NCBI GenBank assembly: GCA_032718475.1
Contig: JAUCBJ010006396.1
Location: 1 to 39,478, forward strand
Direction: 5' to 3'
Origin: Nemertoderma westbladi
Lineage: Eukaryota; Xenacoelomorpha; Nemertodermatida; Nemertodermatidae
Length of the DNA stretch: 39,478 nucleotides
Position 1 is the first letter of the stretch, and each line of letters opens with the position of its first letter. A program made the position numbers and the translations under genes. The notes under the pieces were generated by a model that was not told the origin of the DNA, did no database searches, and saw nothing but the letters and a program-made list of their open reading frames with translations. Positions 31,875 to 39,478 of this stretch are shown here, in pieces.

Positions 31875-34800
31875 ATGAAGTTTCAGTTGATATTAACTAT
31901 CGTGCTGTTAAACATCTGGATGACCCTTGGTGGGAAGCTTATTCATCGTGATATTGACAAATCTGAGGCTGATGGGTACCTGGATGCAACAAAGCGACAT
32001 TACCCAGGTGGTTGCAGGGCTTGGGGTGGAATGGGATATTCATGTACGAAATGTTGCTCGAAGGTTAGTATAATATTATAGTATATAGATAATAGAAGGG
32101 GGTGGTCTATTGTTTCAGTTTGATGTCACTGTCTTGTTTTACGTTTACGTGTTCTTGTGGCTCATTTATTGCGGACGCGGTCTAGATGGGAGTTTAATCC
32201 AATAGCCACGTACCCCTTGCTGAATTCTTAAGTAACATTATATGACTATGACATGATACTTCATTACGATAAATTAGGTAGTATCGCGCTAGAAACCTTA
32301 ACTGTAAGCTGATGGTGCTTTATTTAATTAATGAGGACCAGTTGATTTATTACTGGGAGCAAAACTTGGGATAGGAGTAGCGCCCACCCCTACCTTCGGG
32401 TAGCAGATATGAGTAGCGCCCACCCCTACCTTCGGGTAGCAGATAGGAGTAGCGCCCGCCCCTACCTTCGGGTAGTAGATAGGAGTAGTGCCCACCCCTA
32501 CCTTCGGGTAGCAGATAGGAGTAGCGCCCGCCCCAACCTACAGGTAGCAGATAGGAGTAGCGCCCACCCCTACCTTCGGGTAGCAGATAGGAGTAGCGCC
32601 CACCCCCTACCTTCGGGTAGCAGATAGGAGTAGCGCCCACCCCTACCTTCGGGTAGCAGATATGAGTAGCGCCCACCACTACCTTCGGGTAGCAGATAGG
32701 AGTAGCGCCCGCCCCAACCTACAGGTAGCAGATAGGAGTAGCGCCCACCCCTACCTTCGGGTAGCAGATAGGAGTAGCGCCCACCCCTACCTTCGGGTAG
32801 CAGATAGGAGTAGCGCCCAACCCCTACCTTCGGGTAGCAGATAGGAGTAGCACCCACCCCTACCTTCGGGTAGCAGATATGAGTAGCGCCCACCCCTACC
32901 TTCGGGTAGCAGATAGGAGTAGCGCCCGCCCCTACCTTCGGGTAGTAGATAGGAGTAGTGCCCACCCCTACCTTCGGGTAGCAGATAGGAGTAGCGCCCG
33001 CCCCAACCTACAGGTAGCAGATAGGAGTAGCGCCCACCCCTACCTTCGGGTAGCAGATAGGAGTAGCGCCCACCCCCTACCTTCGGGTAGCAGATAGGAG
33101 TAGCGCCCACCCCTACCTTCGGGTAGCAGATATGAGTAGCGCCCACCACTACCTTAGGGTAGCAGATAGGAGTAGCGCCCGCCCCAACCTACAGGTAGCA
33201 GATAGGAGTAGCGCCCACCCCTACCTTCGGGTAGCAGATAAGAGTAGCGCCCACCCCTACCTTCGGGTAGCAGATAGGAGTAGCACCCGCCCCAACCTAC
33301 AGGTAGCAGATAGGAGTAGCGCCCACCCCTACCTTCGGGTAGCAGATAGGAGTAGCGCCCACCCCCTACCTTCGGGTAGCAGATAGCAGTAGCGCCCACC
33401 CCTACCTTCGGGTAGCAGATATGAGTAGCGCCCACCCCTACCTTCGGGTAGCAGATAGGAGTAGCGCCCACCACTACCTTCGGGTAGCAGATAGGAGTAG
33501 CGCCCGCCCCAACTTACAGGTAGCAGATATCAGTAGCGCCCACCCCTACCTTCGGGTAGCAGATAAGAGTAGCGCCCACGACCTTCGGGTAGCAGATAGG
33601 AGTAGCGCCCGCCCCAACCTACAGGTAGCAGATAGGAGTAGCGCCCACCCCTACCTTCGGGTAGCAGATAGGAGTAGCGCCCACCCCCTACCTTCGGGTA
33701 GCAGATAGGAGTAGCGCCCACCCCTACCTACGGGTAGCAGATATGAGTAGCGCCCACCACTACCTTCGGGTAGCAGATAGGAGTAGCGCCCACCACTACC
33801 TTCGGGTAGCAGATAGGCGTAGCGCCCACCACTACCCTCGGGTAACAGATAGGAGTAGCGCCCACCTCTGCCTTCGGGTAGCAGATAAGAGTAGCGCCCA
33901 CCCCTACCTTCGGGTAGCAGATAGGAGTAGCACCCACCCCTACCTTCGGGTAGCAGATAGGAGAAGCGCCCACCCCTACCTTCGGGTAGCAGATAGGAGT
34001 AGCGCCCACCCCTACCTTCGGGTAGCTGATAAGAGTAGCGCCCACCACTACCTTCGGGTAGCAGATAGGAGTAGCGCCCACCCCTACCTTCGGGTAGCAG
34101 ATAAGAGTAGCGCCCACCCCTACCCTCTGGTAGCAGATATGAGTAGCGCCCACCCCTACCTTCGGGTAGCAGATAGGAGTAGCGCCCACCACTACCTTCG
34201 GGTAGCAGATAGGAGTAGCGCCCACCCCCTACCTTCGGGTAGCAGATAGTAGCGCCCACCCCTACCTTCGGGTAGCAGATAGGAGTAGCGCCCACCCCCT
34301 ACCTTCGGGTAGCAGATAGGAGTAGCGCCCACCCCTACGTTCGAGTAGCAGATAGGAGTAGCGCCCACCCCTACCTTCGGGTAGCTGATAGGAGTAGCGC
34401 AATCCCTACCTTCGGGTAGCAGATAGGAGTAGCGCCCACCCCTACCTTCGGGTAGCAGATAGGAGTAGCGCCCACCCCTACCTTCGGGTAGCAGATAGGA
34501 GTAGCGCCCACCCCCTACCTTCGGGTAGCAGATAGGAGTAGCGCCCACCCCTACCTTTGGGTAGCAGATAGGAGTAGCGCCCACCCCCTACCTTCGGGTA
34601 GCAGATAGGAGTAGCGCCCACCCCCTACCTTCGGGTAGCAGATAGGAGTAGCGCCCACCCCTACCTTCGGGTAGCAGATAGGAGTAGCGCCCACCCCCTA
34701 CCTTCGGGTAGCAGATAGGAGTAGCGCAATCCCTACCTTCGGGTAGCAGATAGGAGTAGCGCCCACCCCTACCTTCGGGTAGCAGATAGGAGTAGCGCCC

Positions 34801-35217
34801 ACCCCCTACCTTCGGGTAGCAGATAGGAGTAGCGCCCACCCCCTACCTTCGGGTAGCAGATAGGAGTAGCGCCCACCCCTACCTTCGGGTAGCAGATAGG
34901 AGTAGCGCCCACCCCTACCTTCGGGTAGCAGATATCGAAAGAGGAGCCATCGGAATGAATAATTTATTATGTTTAGTATATCATAATATCTGCTTATTAG
35001 AGTTAAGTGAAGGTTAAGCGGTCAGATGAACTGCGAGATGGTAGAGTAGAAAATTAAATATTGCTAATAATTATAATTTTGGAGTTTGCTTTTATTCTAG
35101 AACGGACACTATAGATACGACTGCAGTAATGGAGCGTGTGATGAGGAGGAAGTTGATGAATGGGATAGAGGAGGCTATTATTGGCCTGTGTCATATAAAT
35201 GCGGTCGACGCTGTTGA
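31875..35217 (+). CDS. Gene B: paralogue of gene A, secreted eight-cysteine peptide precursor with a 3-kb intron
   Basis: Exon 1 is 31875-32063 (63 codons) and exon 2 is 35101-35217 (38 codons plus stop), 101 residues. The phase-0 intron has donor AAG|GTTAGT and acceptor TTGCTTTTATTCTAG|AAC. I chose the ATG at 31875, not the in-frame one at 31842, because it aligns with gene A and starts the signal peptide (LILTIVLLNIWM core). The propeptide has DKSEADGYL and ends Lys-Arg at residues 40-41. Cysteines are spaced C-x9-C-x2-CC-x9-C-x4-C-x20-C-x3-C. Hand alignment with gene A gives 32 of 42 identical residues up to just after Lys-Arg, 28 of 38 in exon 2, and little identity apart from cysteines between. 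The intron is filled by a 36-bp minisatellite. Only about 25-75 bases separate the start codon from LINE-B. Function unknown. Confidence 0.83.
32064..35100 (+). other. Gene B intron, 3037 bp, phase 0
   Basis: Interrupts the coding sequence directly after the Cys-Cys-Ser-Lys codons, the same place as the 139-bp intron of gene A. About 300 bases at the left and 165 at the right are ordinary AT-rich intron. The rest is the 36-bp minisatellite, so expansion of that array accounts for most of the length difference. Confidence 0.8.
32370..34935 (+). repeat. 36-bp minisatellite within the gene B intron, about 71 units
   Basis: Unit AGCGCCCACCCCTACC, TTCGGGTAGC, AGATAGGAGT (36 bp), with 37-bp versions having one extra C and a CCCGCCCCAACCTACAGGTA variant in the left two-thirds. 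CTACC-TTCG-GGTAG in each standard unit is a perfect 5-bp stem closed by C-G around TTCG. 36 is a multiple of three, so both strands are open in 12-residue repeats (SSAHPYLRVADR on plus, YSYLLPEGRGGR on minus) until a 37-bp unit shifts the frame. The left part shows a higher-order period: the block at 32409-32700 is largely repeated at about 32879-33170. The frames are artefacts. Confidence 0.95.
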
Positions 35218-35433
35218 TCTGTTTGAATACTCACACTACGGACATCTCTTTACTCTCTAAGACAATAGTTATTTATTATCGATGGTGATGGTATATCTAT
35301 TGATGGTACATATGTAGTCGATATATAGATAAATGCTATATTTACAGTATTACTGTAGTTGTAAATTATTATGCAAACATTTTTCGTAACTTGGCGAACT
35401 TGGTTATTACGTAGCTATCACCATGATTCACGC

Positions 35434-35439
35434 AATAAA
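35434..35439 (+). terminator. Candidate poly(A) signal AATAAA of gene B
   Basis: First AATAAA after the gene B stop codon, 217 bases downstream. Common by chance in AT-rich DNA, but the position is reasonable. Confidence 0.45.
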
Positions 35440-36388
35440 TTCAAAAGGAACGGAGTAGTTTACACTGACAAGTTATCATAACCAAAACAATAAGTTAGAC
35501 GAGTTAATGGCATATACGCAAGTCTTCATTTTAATTTATAGTAACCTTAATTAACACTATATTTATATCTATATAGGCCTATACTATCTACTGTATATAC
35601 TATCTATATAATACAATATCTTTACTTTTTAAAACATTTCTATATAAACAAAGATCCCATACAGAAAAAAAAGTAAGACCCCACACATTATGGAAATCTA
35701 AGATATCCCATATAGGTGGAAACTAAGACCTGGTGATATTGAAACTTCTGTAAAACCACCATGGAGACAAACTAAACTAAGAAAACTAGGACTACCATTG
35801 TGGAAAACTAAGACCCGTGATCGCGAACTCAACGTGTTACTCTCTCCTGTGGGGCGAGACACGTATGACGAGCCATCAGCGAACTGATATAATTATACTA
35901 TGGCCGTTTTTCAAAAGTCTGTGTGTGTGTGTGTCGGAAGCCATAAATGTCGGAAGCCATAATCGAAGTTAATATCTTCAGCTAAATTGTATGGTTGAGT
36001 CATTTTGAACGGTCTCTCCATGGAAATTAATTGTTTAGCACCATACGATTAAAGTTATTTTGCACAGAAATTAGATATCTGGAATCCATGTACCCCATTC
36101 CATTATTTATAGTTTTTTATTTTTTCAAGTGATTTGCGTTAATAAATGTATTTTTAATTGATTTAAACATAATTAACATTGTAAATTCATACGCTGATTC
36201 CATTCTCCCCCATAGAGCCTAAGGCATGGCAAGGGCAGCCGTGCCCAATAATATTTATTGAAGTTTTACATTACTAACATTACAAGCTAAAGTCTTTGAC
36301 CAAGCCAGTGCCTAGGCTAGTACACAAGGACATAGTAGTCCAGTAGAAGGAATAGTGCTCCTTCAATACATCTCAACAGACATCAATT
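35440..36388. other. Intergenic, 3' flank of gene B
   Basis: AT-rich, no gene. It holds ACTCAACGTGTTACTCTCTC at about 35828-35847, a lone copy of the core of the right-edge 58-bp satellite. It also holds ACGAGCCATCAGCGAAC at about 35868 (see 27757), a short (TG)n run at about 35921-35934, and a direct pair of GTCGGAAGCCATAA (about 35933-35962). Confidence 0.5.
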
Positions 36389-37066
36389 CATTACTCTCTG
36401 ATCGGATGAGCATAAGCTCAAAGGATGGTATGCTTGAGCATGTGGACGACTTCTGTTACCTCGGATCATGGATCCGGAAGTCAGGTGAGGACCTTCGAAT
36501 ACGTAAGGGAAAGGCATGGGCAGCCTTGAATAGGCTTTACAGGTTTTGGAAGTCACCGAGAATTAATCGGAAACTTAAGGTCCGATTATTTAGAGCAGCA
36601 GTAGTTCCAGTACTCCTCTACGGGAGTCCATGCTGGGCTCTAACTGCTGAGGACACCAAATCTCTGGATGGCACATTCACAAGAATGCTACGCCGGGTTC
36701 ATTGTGTCAAGTACAATGCACACATCTCCAACCAGACACTATATAATATTGGAGGTGTCTCATTGGTTCCCCCAAGCTTGACACTAGAACAAAATCGCCT
36801 CCGCTTTGCAGGACATTGCTTTCGCCGTGAGGACCAGCCAGTGCATAATCTTGTACTTTGGCAGCCTCATGGCGTGAATAAGCATGGTGGACTGGACAGC
36901 CCATGACTTTCTTGAGACGCATCTTAAAGGACACTGGCCTTAAAAAATGCGGATGATCTAGCACATGTCATGGGTGATAGGGAGTTGTGGCGGTGCAATT
37001 TGTTGACAAGCCGGCACAGCATTCTTAAAAATGCAGCTGCAATGCAGCAAGCCGATCCTAGTAGTG
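36389..37066 (+). mobile_element. LINE-B copy 2, 3' fragment in opposite orientation
   Basis: Encodes the C-terminal part of the LINE-B protein from SDRMSISSKDGMLEHVDDF to HGVNKHGG in one frame (to 36906). A 5-base insertion near 36889-36895 shifts the frame; the remainder (RELWRCNFVDKP equivalent) follows in another frame. The 3' end CCTAGTAGTGG at about 37053-37064 matches the tail of copy 1, with fewer TAG units. It is very similar to 30050-30735 and lies on the opposite strand, so gene B sits between inverted LINE-B copies. Confidence 0.88.
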
Positions 37067-37149
37067 GTTATTCAGTTATTGCATTATTAATAAATAAATG
37101 TTTTAAAATATATCTTACGAAATATGGTTATTAATTAAAACCTGTCGCT

Positions 37150-37405
37150 AACATTCTCGCTATGGGGGTTTTAAGGAGTGCTGATTGCATTTCTGATGTC
37201 AGTTTTCACGTTTACATACATCTAGTCTGTCTGTCTGTCGGTCATTCTGTCAGTCAGTCTGTCAAAACATAAAAGAGAATTCAAATTAACTAACATTCTC
37301 GCTATGGGGGTTTTAAGGGGTGCTGATTTCATTTCTGATGTCAGTTTTCAGGTTTACATAAATCTAGTCTGTCTGTCTGTCGGTCTCTCTGTCAGTCTGA
37401 ACTAC
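37150..37405 (+). repeat. Two-copy tandem repeat, offset 142 bp, with (CTGT)n
   Basis: AACATTCTCGCTATGGGGGT begins at 37150 and 37292. Both copies continue through TTTCTGATGTCAGTTTTCA to AGTCTGTCTGTCTGTCGGTC. The copies differ at several bases, so the duplication is not brand new. Confidence 0.85.
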
Positions 37406-37578
37406 AACTGTACTGTGGTTGGCATTACGCCATATACCTAACACTAATAATACAGTCTACAATACAGCCTATCTACAGTACAGAATGGATTTTTTGCCAT
37501 GAAGAGCAATAAATGTCATTAATACTATCCACCAGTATACCTACTCCAAGAACCTTCCAATAAAACATGTATTCCAGC

Positions 37579-37633
37579 ATGACGTCCACTGCACATCTTC
37601 GTGCTGTTCATGGTGACGTGCAGTGGACGTCAT
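37579..37633. repeat. Perfect 16-bp inverted repeat with 23-base loop
   Basis: ATGACGTCCACTGCAC at 37579-37594 is the exact reverse complement of GTGCAGTGGACGTCAT at 37618-37633. Each arm contains a GACGTC core. It is isolated, not in a tandem array. Confidence 0.92.
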
Positions 37634-37714
37634 AGGCTCTAAGGGGTTAAGCAACACGGTCCCTACTTCGCCCTGTCGACACCCCAGCCATTTTTCACCA
37701 ATCCTTTTTTAGAG

Positions 37715-37975
37715 TTTTTAAATTTTTTGGTATTGGTGAAAGTTCTACAACATTTGTAGATATGTTTTTTATGATAGCTAGTGTTTTTTTGCTAGCTAGT
37801 ATTTTTTAAAATTATAAAAAATGTGAAAGTCCATGATATTTCAGGTTAAACTGTTGAAGAATATATTAATGACCAAAATAATTTCTAAAAATTACTAGCT
37901 AGTAAAAAATACTAGCTATATACCATAAAAAATCTACTAAGGTTCTAGAACATTCAATAATATAAAAAAGCACTC
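37715..37975. repeat. Dispersed repeat Z, copies 2 (plus) and 3 (inverted)
   Basis: 37715-37890 repeats the order of 3745-4055 (TATTGGTGAAAGTTC, ATGATAGCTAGTGTTTTT, CTAGCTAG, GATATTTCAGG, TTAAACTGTTG). 37890-37975 then carries the same front part in reverse complement (ACTAGCTAGTAAAAAATACT, TTCTAGAACATTCAATA). The pair can fold back. Confidence 0.7.
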
Positions 37976-38055
37976 AAAATCACAAAAAAATAAAGGTTAA
38001 AAAACTCATTCGGGACCCTTTTGCTTAAGGAGTCAAAATTGTAGAACAAATTCCC

Positions 38056-38104
38056 GAAGTTTGCGACGTTTGCGAAATTCGCGACGTTTGCGAAATTCGC
38101 GAAG
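38056..38104 (+). repeat. 18-bp tandem repeat
   Basis: GAAGTTTGCGACGTTTGCGA followed by AATTCGCGACGTTTGCGAAA and TTCGCGAAG: two and a half units of GCGACGTTTGCGAAATTC. CpG-rich, in contrast to the surroundings. Confidence 0.8.
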
Positions 38105-38513
38105 AAACCATCAGTTTCTGTGCCCTAATGGGTTCGTGCCGAAACAATCAAATCTTACACACTTAACACACACGAACTAATTTAATGTGTGTATTAGTAT
38201 GCCTGAATAATTAAATAGAAATTAAATTAATGAACGCTATTTCAACATGAAATCTACGGAATCAATACACAACACACGCACACAACTGAATTTAAAAATT
38301 TATATAGATTGCAACTTATATTTGGCTACCTTTTAATGGGTGACTAATTTAATTATTCGCCCCTATATATTTGTAGCCTTTTTAATTTGTGCTTTTAATT
38401 GAATCAAACATTAAACTAAAATATATGTCACAATATTGATCTGTCTGTAGCTAGTCAATGAATCTCTCATAAATTTGTTAATTAGTCGCTGCTCAGTCAT
38501 TGAACATTTGAAC
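38105..38513. other. Intergenic, left flank of the 58-bp satellite
   Basis: AT-rich sequence without a recognisable gene. Contains ACACACTTAACACACACG and similar short CA-rich runs. Confidence 0.4.
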
Positions 38514-39478
38514 ACGTGCTGCTCGAAGACCCCACAACGTGTAGTAGTGCCGTAGAGAAATGTATCAGTTTTAGAAAGACTCATCGTGTTACTCTCCTGT
38601 AGTAGTGCCGTAGGGAAATGTCTCAGTTTTATAAACACTCAACGTGTTACTCTCCTGTAGTAGTGCCGTAGAGAAATGTATCAGTTTTAGAAACACTCAA
38701 CGTGTTACTCTCCTGTAGTAGTGCCGCAGAGAAATGTCTCAGTTTTAGAAACACTCAACGTGTTACTCTCCTGTAGTAGTGCCGTAGAGAAATGTCTCAG
38801 TTTTAGAAACACTCAACGTGTTACTCTCCTGTAGTAGTGCCGTAGAGAAATGTCTCAGTTTTAGAAACACTCAACGTGTTACTCTCCTGTAGTAGTGCCG
38901 TAGAGAAATGTCTCAGTTTTAGAAACACTCAACGTGTTACTCTCCTGTAGTAGTGCCGTAGAGAAATGTCTCAGTTTTAGAAACACTCAACGTGTTACTC
39001 TCCTGTAGTAGTGCCGTAGAGAAATGTCTCAGTTTTAGAAACACTCAACGTGTTACTCTCCTGTAGTAGTGTCGTAGAGAAATGTATCAGTTTTAGAAAC
39101 ACTCAACGTGTTACTCTCCTGTAGTAGTGCCGTAGAGAAATGTCTCAGTTTTAGAAACACTCAACGTGTTACTCTCCTGTAGTAGTGCCGTAGAGAAATG
39201 TCTCAGTTTTATAAACACTCAACGTGTTACTCTCCTGTAGTAGTGCCGTAGAGAAATGTCTCAGTTTTAGAAACACTCAACGTGTTACTCTCCTGTAGTA
39301 GTGCCGTAGAGAAATGTCTCAGTTTTAGAAACACTCAACGTGTTACTCTCCTGTAGTAGTGCCGTAGAGAAATGTCTCAGTTTTATAAACACTCAACGTG
39401 TTACTCTCCTGTAGTAGTGCCGTAGAGAAATGTATCAGTTTTAGAAACACTCATCGTGTTACTCTCCTGTAGTAGTGT
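38514..39478 (+). repeat. 58-bp satellite, about 16 units, continuing beyond the window
   Basis: Unit GTAGTAGTGCCGTAGAGAAA, TGTCTCAGTTTTAGAAACAC, TCAACGTGTTACTCTCCT (58 bp). Units are almost identical; the common variants are TGTATCAG for TGTCTCAG, TTATAAACAC for TTAGAAACAC and TCATCGTG for TCAACGTG. Each unit has the short inverted pair AACAC/GTGTT around TCAAC. The array begins right after ACACGTGCTGCTCGAAGACC (about 38513-38532), which resembles the E-box subrepeat of the large foldback element. Confidence 0.93.

Noticed and set aside
32350-34839. Overlapping frames on both strands with SSAHPYLRVADR or YSYLLPEGRGGR repeats
   Set aside because: A 36-bp unit without stops opens several frames on both strands at once. 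The array lies inside the gene B intron.

Overview
The window is eukaryotic nuclear DNA from an animal. It has spliced genes, non-LTR retrotransposon relics, a TTAA-flanked DNA transposon, a tRNA-derived element, foldback elements and very large minisatellites. It has no bacterial operons or ribosome binding sites. The repeat-rich, AT-rich background and the frequent palindrome TAGGCCTA suggest a marine invertebrate. I cannot name the phylum or species from sequence alone.

Layout: 1-2720 holds two decayed minus-strand copies of one endonuclease/reverse-transcriptase LINE (called LINE-A here). 3564-3733 is an inverted pair of short tandem repeats, followed by a repeat that recurs at 37.7 kb. 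6846-16153 is a 9.3-kb array of a 32-bp minisatellite (about 290 units) containing a near-perfect 2112-bp tandem higher-order duplication. It runs directly into a 23-bp minisatellite (16150-17100). 19029-20512 is a non-autonomous piggyBac-like element. 21715-24649 is a pair of foldback elements; the larger has long inverted arms, E-box-bearing subrepeats, ACGT-rich inner repeats and a 30-bp minisatellite in its loop. 25.2-26.5 kb carries reverse-transcriptase scraps. 30.0-31.85 kb and 36.39-37.07 kb are oppositely oriented copies of a second LINE (LINE-B). The right edge is a 58-bp satellite that continues out of the window.

The only convincing host genes are two divergent paralogues: gene A (minus, exons 27576-27376 and 27236-27108) and gene B (plus, exons 31875-32063 and 35101-35217). 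Each encodes a precursor of about 100 residues with a signal peptide, an acidic propeptide ending in Lys-Arg, and an eight-cysteine mature region split by a phase-0 intron at the same codon. The intron is 139 bp in A and 3037 bp in B. Most of the difference is a 36-bp minisatellite whose units can each fold, in the sense transcript, into a C(UUCG)G tetraloop hairpin. A truncated LINE-B lies within tens of bases of the gene B start codon. This peptide family is the strongest candidate for something undescribed. I do not recognise it and assign no function.

Most of the long open frames in the window are by-products of minisatellite units lacking stop codons, not genes.
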